Assembly (NCBI GenBank): GCA_002728855.1
Contig: PBWA01000001.1
Location: 28,598 to 66,977 of the forward strand
Direction: 5' to 3'
DNA: 38,380 nucleotides
Origin: Flavobacteriaceae bacterium
GTDB taxonomy: Bacteria; Bacteroidota; Bacteroidia; Flavobacteriales; Flavobacteriaceae
The translations under genes and the position numbers were made by a program. Below are positions 14,525-22,261 of the stretch, piece by piece; position 1 is the stretch's first letter; every line of letters begins with the position of its first letter. Under the pieces are notes generated by a model. It made no database searches and was not told the origin of the DNA. It saw only the letters and a list, made by a program, of their open reading frames with translations.

Positions 14525-16585
14525 TTAATAGTTATAGTTTAAGTTAATATATAATTGTCTTCCGCTAAGACTTGGAATATTTGTTGGATTCTTATAATTA
14601 AATATATTTCTTGAGCCTAACTGAAGACTTAATTTAGTTGATAAATTTTGAGTAAAGGATGTGTTAACTAATGAATATCCATTCACAAAAGAAGAGTCAA
14701 AATTATCTATCAAATCATTTCCATTAGTGTCATACATTGCATATTTACTTCGATAATTAACTCTTAGATTTATTTTTGTTTTATCGTCTGAAGAATTGTA
14801 GGAAATTTTAATTGAACTACTATGTCTTGATCTATTGGGAAGCCCAAAGTAATCTTGTTTTCCAATTAAAAAACTTGAGAGTGTTTCAGGATCTCTTGAG
14901 TATACTTCTCCCTTAGAGATAAGTGATAACTTGTCCTTATCATATGAATATAAAAGTTGATAGGCAAAAGAGAATGTTACTTTATCAAATCCCTTGTAAT
15001 TAGAATTTATTTCAATTCCTTGAGTAAATATGCTATTTAGATTTTGATACCCAAAAACATTTTGACCGTTAATTTTTCTTGCTAAAATCCTAGTGTCTAT
15101 TAGATTTTTAATATCATTTCTAAAAAGGTTGATTTCAGTAAAAAACGAATTTTTTTTATATGAAACAGCAAAGTTGTAACCAGTTGATGACTCTGCATTA
15201 AGAACACCGCCTAATTCATTTATGGGAATATAAAGGTTAAGTAACTGATTATTTTGATTTAAAAGATCAACGCCCTGTTTTTCAACTGTTTTTCCTAAAA
15301 CTGTATACCCTACGGTTGAATTTGTATAATCAAGGTAAAGTTGTCTAAAATCAGGAGCTTTGAAACCTGACCCTACAGAACCTTTAATTGAAAAATTATC
15401 TTTTATGAAATATTTAAATGAAACTTTTGGACTCAATTGAGAAGCATATTCACTGTGTTGGTCATATCTTACCCCCACAATTGTGTTTAATTTCTTAGAG
15501 GGGTAAAAATCATATTGAATAAATCCATAGTTAGAATTAAATTTTACTTTTTCTTTAAATAGATTTCGATCTAGGGATTCTAGATTACCACCAAAACCAA
15601 TCATTAGATTTTTTTCTGCTATTGGATTATAGTTTATTCTAATTTCAGGTTTGAAAAGCTTTTGATCAAAAGTAGTTTTTTGAGATGCGTTTGGATTATC
15701 AGAGAAATTTAATTCTTGAAAAGAATTATATTGAGTAGTATATAATTCATATTTTATTTTCCAATTTTCAGATACTTTATGATTAATAAGCGAATGAGAG
15801 TAAAAGTCCTTTTCTTCTGAATCTCCATTATAAATGTTTTGATTTTGGTAGAAATATCTGAAAGATTGAGTAAACTTAATTTCTTCTGAAAAATCATATA
15901 AAAATTTCGGTTGAAATGTTAAGTTTATGTAGGGATCAACTGTTTTTCCAGGGAGTTCTGAAGAAAGGTCATAACCATTAGTTGAATACCTATTTAAAAA
16001 AACAGAGTAACCAAATTTTTTGTTCTTCTTTGCAAAGGATAGATTACTATCTGCTAGCCCAAAAGAACCTTGTTGATGTGAAATTTCTCCTGAAAGTTTA
16101 TTTGGTAAAGTTTCGTTTGTTACTATGTTTATGATTCCGCCTAATGCATCTGAGCCAAAAAGACTTGATGAAGGTCCTTTTACAACTTCTATCTGTTTAA
16201 TATTGTTTACAGCAATTCTGCTAAGATCAAAATTGCCAGAGTTTCTACCAATTAGGGGAACACCATCAATTAAAATAGTTATATAGTCTGAGCTAATACC
16301 TTGTATTTGTATTCCTTCTTCTCCACCAACAGTAAAATCAGGAACTGATATTATTCCGGCTTGCTCAACTAATATTTCAATCAGTTTAGTTGCCCCAGAG
16401 TTTTTAATTTCCTCCTCACCAATTAAAATAGCGGGCAATGGGATTGAGGAAAATTGTCTTACATTTCTTGTAGCACTTATGATAACCTCTTCAAGATTTT
16501 GCCTTTTTGGTTGTATTGTGTCTTTTAAAGTTTCTTGTCCTAACATGCTTATGTAGAAAGGGAAAAGAAAAAAAATTTTTCTCAT
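14525..16585 (-). CDS. hmuR: HmuR-like TonB-dependent haem receptor
   Basis: From the ATG at 16585 the product has 686 residues: signal peptide (MRKIFFLFPFYISMLGQ), plug domain (IIVSATRN-like EVIISATRNVRQF, then VGGEEGIQIQGISSDYITIL, then GPSSSLFGSDALGGIINIVT), and a beta-barrel ending in QLYINLNYNY with a C-terminal aromatic residue. The reading frame continues four codons upstream to a TTG at 16597, but the ATG gives a cleaner signal peptide. The -7 element TACTTTTG (16602-16595) would then start transcription a few bases before the ATG. The HmuY-like gene follows after 12 bp, supporting haem or haemophore-haem uptake. A Fur-like dyad lies upstream. Vitamin B12 or ferric siderophore are less likely substrates. 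Confidence 0.85.
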   Translation of the reverse strand: MRKIFFLFPFYISMLGQETLKDTIQPKRQNLEEVIISATRNVRQFSSIPLPAILIGEEEIKNSGATKLIEILVEQAGIISVPDFTVGGEEGIQIQGISSDYITILIDGVPLIGRNSGNFDLSRIAVNNIKQIEVVKGPSSSLFGSDALGGIINIVTNETLPNKLSGEISHQQGSFGLADSNLSFAKKNKKFGYSVFLNRYSTNGYDLSSELPGKTVDPYINLTFQPKFLYDFSEEIKFTQSFRYFYQNQNIYNGDSEEKDFYSHSLINHKVSENWKIKYELYTTQYNSFQELNFSDNPNASQKTTFDQKLFKPEIRINYNPIAEKNLMIGFGGNLESLDRNLFKEKVKFNSNYGFIQYDFYPSKKLNTIVGVRYDQHSEYASQLSPKVSFKYFIKDNFSIKGSVGSGFKAPDFRQLYLDYTNSTVGYTVLGKTVEKQGVDLLNQNNQLLNLYIPINELGGVLNAESSTGYNFAVSYKKNSFFTEINLFRNDIKNLIDTRILARKINGQNVFGYQNLNSIFTQGIEINSNYKGFDKVTFSFAYQLLYSYDKDKLSLISKGEVYSRDPETLSSFLIGKQDYFGLPNRSRHSSSIKISYNSSDDKTKINLRVNYRSKYAMYDTNGNDLIDNFDSSFVNGYSLVNTSFTQNLSTKLSLQLGSRNIFNYKNPTNIPSLSGRQLYINLNYNY

Positions 16586-16594
16586 TTTAAAGGA

Positions 16595-16602
16595 CAAAAG
16601 TA
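16595..16602 (-). promoter_or_regulatory. -7 element TACTTTTG for hmuR
   Basis: TACTTTTG on the minus strand matches TAnnTTTG and begins 3 nt after the Fur-like dyad. The predicted transcript start is within about 5 nt of the ATG at 16585, so the mRNA would be leaderless or nearly so. Confidence 0.5.
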
Positions 16603-16605
16603 ACC

Positions 16606-16628
16606 TTATTTTTAATTATTCTAAATAA
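16606..16628. promoter_or_regulatory. Putative Fur-type operator upstream of hmuR
   Basis: On the plus strand: left half TTATTTTTAAT, centre T, right half ATTCTAAATAA, with 9 of 11 half-site positions symmetric. It differs from the dyad at 7976-7998 at only 3 of 23 positions. In both cases the nearest minus-strand -7 element starts 3-5 nt beyond the dyad, so a bound repressor would cover the promoter. Confidence 0.6.
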
Positions 16629-16675
16629 AAATAAGATAAATTTAATTTATATATCAATTTATTTTTTTAATGACA

Positions 16676-17905
16676 CTAAAAAACAATTTCTTTTTCTATT
16701 TTTTTTTCCCCGCGTTTAATTGTTACCAAAGTTGACTCACCTGACTTAAACTTTGATAAAGCTTTCATGTAGGACATCATATCAATTACATTTTCACCAC
16801 CTAATTTGATTACTATGTCACCTTTTAAAATACCTGCTTTTTGTGCAGGTTTATCAGCACTTATCCCATCAATTTTCATTCCTTCACCATCAAATAAATA
16901 GTCGGGCATAACACCTAGAGAAACTTTAAATCTAGGAACAGCTTGACTTTCATTTTTTGTTGCTCGAAAAGGTAATTTCCCGTTGTCATTTAAATCTTTG
17001 ACAATGTTTATGATATAATTGGAGAGAAGTTCTATGCCTTTATAGTTGATTTTTTCAAAGTCATCACTAGGTTTGTGATAATCGGAATGTTGTCCAGTAA
17101 AGAAATGAAGAACAGGTATATCTGCTAGATAAAAGGAGGTGTGGTCAGAGGGTCCCATTCCTGACTCATTTTCAATAATTGAAAAAACCTCATTATTTGA
17201 CTTTAACGTTTGCTTAAAGATAGGTGAAGTTCCCACTCCATAAATCGCAAGTGATTTATCTTCTTTTAATCGTCCGACCATATCCATGTTTATCATGTAG
17301 TTAATAGATTCAATCGATGTAGTGGGATTTTTCACAAAATAATTCGATCCTAAAAGGCCCATTTCTTCCCCAGAGAAAGCAACAAATAAATAATTGTTTT
17401 GTGAAGCAATTGATTTAAGTTTTCCTGCTAAATCTAACATTAGAGCCACTCCACTTGCATTATCATCTGCTCCATTATGTATTTTTTCTACTTCTCCTCT
17501 ATATAGTGAACTATTAGACCCATATCCTAAGTGATCATAGTGAGCTCCAAATACAACAGTTTTATCAGAATTGTTGTCTATGAAACCTATAACGTTTCTT
17601 GCTGTTATAACATCATTTTCTTTAGTGTTTGAAAATGAAACTTGTTCATGTGGATTTTTCGCGGGTTTAAAGTTGAAATCTTGAAAAAAATTTTCTTCTC
17701 CTTTAGGAACCAAATTCATTTGTTTGAATCTTTCAGCTATATATTTTGCGGCTATTTTTTCACCTTTTGATCCTGTTTCTCTACCTTGTAGGCTATCACT
17801 TGATAAATATTCTACATCTGCTTTTATCATATTTACGTATGAATATTTTTTACTACACGACGCTATTATTAAACTGAAAAAGAAAATTTTAAATATGAGT
17901 TTCAT
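16676..17905 (-). CDS. M28 family zinc aminopeptidase lipoprotein with C-terminal PDZ domain
   Basis: The 409-residue lipoprotein (lipobox IIASC, Cys17) has an M28 peptidase domain (about 30-310). The di-zinc site is complete: His122 in GAHYDHLGYG, the bridging Asp in HNGADDNASGVA (147-148), catalytic Glu180 and ligand Glu181 in SGEEMGLLGS, Asp208 in NMDMVGR, and His277 in SDYHKPSDDF. The C-terminal 90 residues form a PDZ domain (GMKIDGISADKPAQKAGILK, then GDIVIKLGG). It probably removes N-terminal residues from peptides in the periplasm. It diverges from the TolB-like gene across only 41 bp, and lies upstream of hmuR on the same strand but with a separate promoter between. Confidence 0.9.
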   Translation of the reverse strand: MKLIFKIFFFSLIIASCSKKYSYVNMIKADVEYLSSDSLQGRETGSKGEKIAAKYIAERFKQMNLVPKGEENFFQDFNFKPAKNPHEQVSFSNTKENDVITARNVIGFIDNNSDKTVVFGAHYDHLGYGSNSSLYRGEVEKIHNGADDNASGVALMLDLAGKLKSIASQNNYLFVAFSGEEMGLLGSNYFVKNPTTSIESINYMINMDMVGRLKEDKSLAIYGVGTSPIFKQTLKSNNEVFSIIENESGMGPSDHTSFYLADIPVLHFFTGQHSDYHKPSDDFEKINYKGIELLSNYIINIVKDLNDNGKLPFRATKNESQAVPRFKVSLGVMPDYLFDGEGMKIDGISADKPAQKAGILKGDIVIKLGGENVIDMMSYMKALSKFKSGESTLVTIKRGEKKIEKEIVF

Positions 17906-17946
17906 CTTTTTTTTATTTTATTTTGCACAAAAATAAAATTATCTTA

Positions 17947-19005
17947 ATGAAACATCGAGTTATTTTGCTAATTGTTTTTTTAATTTTCTCTTGTAAGCAA
18001 GAAGAAAAAGATAAATTAATTTATCCTGAAGAAGTAAACTTTAAATCAATCAAACAAATCACCTTTGGAGGCGATAATGCAGAAGCATATTGGAGCTTTG
18101 ACGATAAGCAAATAATTTTTCAGTCTAGCAATAAGAATTGGGATGTGAATTGCGATCAGATGTTTATAATGAATAAAAATGAAACTTTTGATTCTAATAT
18201 TCCAAAAATGGTTAGTACAGGGAAAGGAAGAACAACATGTTCTTATTTTTTACCTGATAATAAACATATCATATATGCATCTACTCATTTAGATGATGAA
18301 AACTGTCCTGAAACTCCTCTTCGAAGGGAAGGAAAGTACGTTTGGCCTGTATATGGTACTTATGATATTTTTATGGCAGATTTAAACGGTAAAATAATCA
18401 AACAACTAACAAGCGAAAATGGGTATGATGCTGAAGCAACAGTTTCTCCGCTTGGAGATAAGATTGTTTTTACATCAGCAAGAACAGGTGATTTAGAATT
18501 ATTTACCATGAACATTGATGGATCTGATGTGAAACAAATTACTAATGAATTAGGTTATGATGGAGGAGCTTTTTTCTCACCTGATGGAAGTAAAATAATT
18601 TTCAGAGCTTCAAGACCTAAAAGTGAAGAGGAAATAAAAGAGTATAAATCTCTTTTAAATGAAGGATTAGTTCAACCAACAGAGATGGAAATATTCATTT
18701 GTGATTCGGATGGTAAAAATTTAAAACAACTCACTTTTCTTGGAAACGCTAATTGGAGTCCATTTTTTCACCCATCGGGCGAAAAAATACTTTTTTCATC
18801 GAATTATGAAGCAGTAATGGGTTTTCCATTCAACATTTATATGATTGATATCGATGGTAAAAATCTAAAAAGAATTACTTATGGTGAAACTTTTGACTCT
18901 TTCCCTGTTTTTTCAAATGACGGCAAAAAATTACTTTTTTCCTCTAATCGAAACAATGGCGGCACAAGAGATACAAATATTTTTCTTGCAGAATGGGTGG
19001 AATAG
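17947..19005 (+). CDS. TolB-like WD40/PD40 beta-propeller lipoprotein
   Basis: From the ATG at 17947 the product has 352 residues with a lipoprotein signal (FLIFSC, Cys16). At least four PD40-type repeats are visible, for example QLTSENGYDAEATVSPLGDK, TNELGYDGGAFFSPDGSK, NANWSPFFHPSGEKILFSSN and YGETFDSFPVFSNDGKKLLF. This is the TolB/DPP_IV-like propeller family found in many Bacteroidota as stand-alone lipoproteins. The open frame extends back to a TTG at 17923, but the ATG lies directly before the signal peptide. It diverges from the M28 peptidase gene, a common pairing, so joint action on peptides in the periplasm is possible but unproven. Confidence 0.82.
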   Translation: MKHRVILLIVFLIFSCKQEEKDKLIYPEEVNFKSIKQITFGGDNAEAYWSFDDKQIIFQSSNKNWDVNCDQMFIMNKNETFDSNIPKMVSTGKGRTTCSYFLPDNKHIIYASTHLDDENCPETPLRREGKYVWPVYGTYDIFMADLNGKIIKQLTSENGYDAEATVSPLGDKIVFTSARTGDLELFTMNIDGSDVKQITNELGYDGGAFFSPDGSKIIFRASRPKSEEEIKEYKSLLNEGLVQPTEMEIFICDSDGKNLKQLTFLGNANWSPFFHPSGEKILFSSNYEAVMGFPFNIYMIDIDGKNLKRITYGETFDSFPVFSNDGKKLLFSSNRNNGGTRDTNIFLAEWVE

Positions 19006-19024
19006 TTTTTAACAATAGATTTAT

Positions 19025-19032
19025 TAAATTTG
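19025..19032 (+). promoter_or_regulatory. -7 element TAAATTTG in front of a possible small RNA
   Basis: TAAATTTG fits TAnnTTTG and lies 20 bp after the TolB-like stop codon. No TTG is visible at -33. A start at about 19037 would precede three consecutive hairpins. Confidence 0.35.
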
Positions 19033-19044
19033 CGTTATCATTAT

Positions 19045-19071
19045 AATGTCTTTCACTTCAAGACATTTTTT
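19045..19071 (+). terminator. Intrinsic terminator after the TolB-like gene
   Basis: AATGTCTT (19045-19052), loop TCACTTC, AAGACATT (19060-19067), then a run of T to 19071. It lies 40 bp after the stop codon and has the classic stem plus T-run form. Confidence 0.65.
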
Positions 19072-19120
19072 AAGAAGTTGTGTGTTGTAATCTAGTATAG
19101 ACTAGATAGCAACTAATGAG

Positions 19121-19151
19121 AAGCTTTCCATTTGAATGGGGAGCTTTTTTT
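19121..19151 (+). terminator. Second intrinsic terminator upstream of the sulfatase gene
   Basis: An 11-bp stem (AAGCTTTCCAT with ATGGGGAGCTT, two G-T pairs) closes a TTGA tetraloop and runs into seven T (19145-19151). It is the strongest terminator in the window, and sits 43 bp before the sulfatase ATG without serving an obvious upstream gene. Confidence 0.8.
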
Positions 19152-19193
19152 ATATTCTTATTTTGTATCTTGAGTTCAATATAAAAACCCTTG

Positions 19194-20666
19194 ATGAAAA
19201 AAATTGTATTGGTTATTTCTTCTTTTATTTTTTGTTATTGTGGCAATTTTAATAACTCTAAATCTAATATTCAAGGTCAAAATCCAAACATAGTGATCAT
19301 TTTTATGGATGATTTAGGCTTTGGTGATATATTAAATTTTGGAGCGATAGATTATCAAACACCTAACCTTGAAAAACTAGCAAACCAAGGAATGACTTTC
19401 ACGAATTTTTACTCTGCCCAGGCGGTTTGTAGCGCCTCAAGGGCTGCTCTGTTAACTGGTTGTTATCCCAATAGAATAGGAATAAAAGGGGCTTTATTTC
19501 CCCAATCAAAAGTAGGTTTAAATGAAAATGAAGTCACCATTGCTGAAATGCTCAAGGAGAAAGGTTATACTACCGCAATTTTTGGCAAATGGCATTTAGG
19601 GCATCAAGAAAAATTCCTCCCTCTTAATCACGGATTTGACAATTATCTTGGAATACCATATTCAAATGATATGTGGCCAGTTGATTATGATGGAAATCAG
19701 ATTAAAGATGAATCTAATTGGAAGAAAAAAGCATATCCTCAGCTTCCTTTGATTAAAGATTTTGAAAAGATTGATGAAATTAGAGATTTAAATGATCAAG
19801 CAAAATTAACAACATTGATAACAGAAGAATCTGTAAAGTTTATCAATAAAAATAATGGCAATCCATTTTTTTTGTACATACCCCATCCAATGCCTCATGT
19901 TCCAATTGCTGTTTCAGATAAGTTTAAAGGGAAAAGCAGGCAAGGTTTGTATGGAGACCTTATGATGGAGATAGATTGGTCTGTTGGTGAAATTGTTAAA
20001 GCATTAGAAAAAAATAATATTGAAAACAATACACTAATTATTTTCTCTAGCGATAATGGACCTTGGTTAAATTATGGGAATCATGCTGGATCAACTGGTG
20101 GATTAAGAGAAGGTAAAGGGACTAGTTTTGAAGGTGGACAAAGAGTCCCAACTATAATGAAGTGGCCTGATATGATTCCTTTAGGGAGTCTATCAAATCA
20201 AATGGCATCTACAATTGATCTTTTCCCAACCATTGCTAATTTAGTTTCTGCAGAGCTGCCAAAGCATTTAATTGATGGAATTGACATTACATCTATTTTA
20301 AAAGGAGATAAAGAATCTAGTCCAAGAGATCATTTGTATTTTTATTATGGGGATAATAATTTGGAAGCTGTAAGGAAAGATAATTGGAAGCTTGTCCTTC
20401 CTCATAAAAGCAGATCTTATAAAAATGTTTTACCTGGTGATAATGGATATCCAGGTCCCTATTCTCAAATCCAAGTAGAATATTCTTTATATGACCTTCG
20501 AAGAGATCCTGGAGAAGAATACGATGTGAAAGAGTTGTATCCAAATATTGTTTCTGAATTGGAAAAATTAGTTGAGAAGGCAAGAAAAGATCTGGGTGAT
20601 AATCTGACTGGAAGAATAGGGGAAAATAGGAGAGAACCTGGGTTTTCCAATGCTGTTGAAGATTGA
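19194..20666 (+). CDS. Type I sulfatase (arylsulfatase/alkaline phosphatase superfamily)
   Basis: From the ATG at 19194 the product has 490 residues with an export signal ending near FCYCGN, possibly a lipoprotein. The sulfatase core is clear: NIVIIFMDDLGFGD (metal-binding Asp pair), the modification site AVCSASRAALLTG with the cysteine at residue 79 destined to become formylglycine, FGKWHLGH, and FSSDNGPWLNYGNHAGSTGG. The modification motif is C-S-A-S-R, an Ala form of C-x-P/A-x-R. It likely removes sulfate from an algal or host polysaccharide, but the substrate cannot be read. It converges on the FGE-like gene with a 2-bp gap between stops. A TTG three bases upstream is an alternative start. 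Confidence 0.9.
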   Translation: MKKIVLVISSFIFCYCGNFNNSKSNIQGQNPNIVIIFMDDLGFGDILNFGAIDYQTPNLEKLANQGMTFTNFYSAQAVCSASRAALLTGCYPNRIGIKGALFPQSKVGLNENEVTIAEMLKEKGYTTAIFGKWHLGHQEKFLPLNHGFDNYLGIPYSNDMWPVDYDGNQIKDESNWKKKAYPQLPLIKDFEKIDEIRDLNDQAKLTTLITEESVKFINKNNGNPFFLYIPHPMPHVPIAVSDKFKGKSRQGLYGDLMMEIDWSVGEIVKALEKNNIENNTLIIFSSDNGPWLNYGNHAGSTGGLREGKGTSFEGGQRVPTIMKWPDMIPLGSLSNQMASTIDLFPTIANLVSAELPKHLIDGIDITSILKGDKESSPRDHLYFYYGDNNLEAVRKDNWKLVLPHKSRSYKNVLPGDNGYPGPYSQIQVEYSLYDLRRDPGEEYDVKELYPNIVSELEKLVEKARKDLGDNLTGRIGENRREPGFSNAVED

Positions 20667-20668
20667 TT

Positions 20669-21244
20669 TTATTGTGTCAAAACACTGAAACCAATATGTA
20701 TATTTCCAGTTTCCTTGTCAACATAAAGCTCTCTGTCTTTTTGAGTCCCATGGCATGTTTCTCTTGAGCAAAACAATGATCCACCAGCCAATCTCACTTT
20801 ATCAAAATTTATTGTTTGAGTTAAATCCCATACATTTCCTACAATGTTTACCTTTTCAACAGATGATATGGGTGATTTGTTGTCTGATACGATTGGTCTT
20901 TTATCATTTTTTACAATTTCCCAGTATTTTTCATAAGTTGGAAGACTTACCCCAGCCCATTTACAATATTCAATAGCATCTTTGTAACTAACTTGAGTAA
21001 CTGGCAGACTATCCAAAGAAGTGTTTATTCCATCAGGTTTTAACCAGTTTGCGCCATTAACGATTTCAAAGTCAAAAACATCTACCTGAACAATAGACCA
21101 GCCGTATTTCTCTGCATCCGTTTGATATCCAGTTGCATCAACAAATTCTTTAAAATCTTTAACAGAAACTGGTTTTAACTGATTCTTCAAAGTTTTCGAG
21201 CAGTATACCAAGCAAACAAGTAGTAATAAATAGACTTTTTCCAT
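20669..21244 (-). CDS. Shortened formylglycine-generating enzyme (SUMF1/FGE-sulfatase domain), exported
   Basis: The 191-residue protein has a hydrophobic signal with cysteines at 11 and 15, possibly a lipoprotein. It then has FGE-sulfatase blocks in canonical order: FKEFVDATGYQTDAEKYGWS, GANWLKPDG, PVTQVSYKDAIEYCKWAGVS, GNVWDLT and RLAGGSLFCSRETCHG. The last block keeps the two active-site cysteines (C159 and C164, C-x4-C) that bind copper and oxidise the sulfatase cysteine. Typical FGEs are about 280-300 residues; here the start of the domain and roughly 50 residues after the SLPTYEKYWE block are missing. It is convergent with the sulfatase gene and probably serves it. Loss of activity, or a structural FGE-fold lipoprotein, remains possible. 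Confidence 0.8.
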   Translation of the reverse strand: MEKVYLLLLVCLVYCSKTLKNQLKPVSVKDFKEFVDATGYQTDAEKYGWSIVQVDVFDFEIVNGANWLKPDGINTSLDSLPVTQVSYKDAIEYCKWAGVSLPTYEKYWEIVKNDKRPIVSDNKSPISSVEKVNIVGNVWDLTQTINFDKVRLAGGSLFCSRETCHGTQKDRELYVDKETGNIHIGFSVLTQ

Positions 21245-21323
21245 TAATTAAAACATAATGATTGTTGTAAAAGTTAAAAAATATTTGTCAAAACCATTAA
21301 TCCTTTTGACCTTTGTTTTTAAT

Positions 21324-22193
21324 ATGAAGACATTAAATGAATTAATTGAAATATTTAATTTAAAAAAAGTTGATGAAAATCGATTTGAGGGACAAAATTA
21401 TCAGACTCCATGGGGAAGAGTTTTTGGAGGTCAAGTTCTCGCTCAAGCACTGAATGCGGCATATAGAACCGTTCCCAAAGACAGGTTTGCAAATTCTATG
21501 CATGGATATTTTATTCTGGGAGGCAATTTAGAGATTCCAATCACCTATGAGGTTGATATTATCAGAAACGGTAATAGTTTTACCACAAGAAGGGTTGTAG
21601 CTTTTCAAAGAGGTAGAGCAATATTTAACATGTCAGCATCCTTTCAACTCAAACAAAAAGGGGTTGAGCATCAAGTGCCAATGCCAAATCTAATCCCTCC
21701 TCAAAAGTTAATTAGTGATCTTGAACAATTAGAGGAATTACAACAGATAGATCCTGATCGATACAATAAATTTAAAAAAGTCAAACCTGAGGCGATTGAA
21801 TTCAGACCCGTTGAAAAACTAAATCTAATTAAGGAGGTTGACTCACCCCCGGAGAGCAATTTTTGGTTTCGATCAAGAGAAAAAACAGAATTTGGAATGG
21901 ATCTTCAGCATCAACTTTTAGCATATATTTCAGATTTTTGGCTCTTAAGAACAGCTTCTTTGCCACACAGGAAAAAGTTAAGTAAATCAAAAACTTTTTT
22001 TGCTAGTATTGATCATGCCATTTGGTTTCATCGCGATTTTAAAATGGAGGATTGGCACTTATACTCAATGCAGAGCCCTAGTGCTTCAAACTCCAGGGGA
22101 TTTTCAAGAGGATCTATTTTTAATAAGGATGGTGTTTTAGTTGCTTCAACTGCACAAGAAGGGCTGATGAGACAAACTTCAAAACAGTCATGA
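21324..22193 (+). CDS. tesB: Acyl-CoA thioesterase II (TesB)
   Basis: From the ATG at 21324 the product has 289 residues, the normal TesB length. The frame is open for 22 more codons upstream, but that part is hydrophobic and not family-like. The double hot-dog fold is marked by TPWGRVFGGQVLAQALNAAY near the N-terminus and HQLLAYISDFWLL, SIDHAIWFHRDF and GVLVASTAQEGLMR near the C-terminus. The catalytic Asp of YISD and Gln of TAQEG are present. It hydrolyses acyl-CoA to fatty acid and CoA in the cytoplasm. The gene diverges from the FGE-like gene and is followed by a terminator shared with the convergent SnoaL-like gene. Confidence 0.92.
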   Translation: MKTLNELIEIFNLKKVDENRFEGQNYQTPWGRVFGGQVLAQALNAAYRTVPKDRFANSMHGYFILGGNLEIPITYEVDIIRNGNSFTTRRVVAFQRGRAIFNMSASFQLKQKGVEHQVPMPNLIPPQKLISDLEQLEELQQIDPDRYNKFKKVKPEAIEFRPVEKLNLIKEVDSPPESNFWFRSREKTEFGMDLQHQLLAYISDFWLLRTASLPHRKKLSKSKTFFASIDHAIWFHRDFKMEDWHLYSMQSPSASNSRGFSRGSIFNKDGVLVASTAQEGLMRQTSKQS

Positions 22194-22209
22194 CTTTAAT
22201 AAAAATGAA

Positions 22210-22240
22210 AAAACCCCAACTAAAGATTAGCTAGGGTTTT
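22210..22240. terminator. Bidirectional terminator between tesB and the SnoaL-like gene
   Basis: AAAACCC (22210-22216) pairs with GGGTTTT (22234-22240), and CTAA (22220-22223) pairs with TTAG (22227-22230) inside. On the minus strand the stem leads into a T-rich run, and on the plus strand into GTTTTG. It sits between two convergent stop codons, as expected for a shared terminator. Confidence 0.65.
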
Positions 22241-22261
22241 GAGAATAGAATTTAATTTATT

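Larger units (their letters stand above)
19037..19151 (+). ncRNA. Candidate small RNA of about 115 nt
   Basis: The region between the TolB-like and sulfatase genes begins with a -7 element (19025-19032) and holds three hairpins in a row. Hairpin 1 (19045-19067, AATGTCTT/AAGACATT) is followed by a T-run. Hairpin 2 (19084-19113) has GTTG/CAAC at the base and ATCTAG/CTAGAT at the top around a TATAGA loop. Hairpin 3 (19121-19146) is followed by seven T. No reading frame of use is present. The second hairpin has no role as a terminator, which is why I raise an RNA gene. A terminator plus a sulfatase leader is the alternative. I do not recognise a known RNA family. Confidence 0.35.

Noticed and set aside
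19072-19115. Possible tRNA in the hairpin-rich intergenic region
   Set aside because: No cloverleaf, no TTC-type T loop and too short; only one stem-loop is supported.
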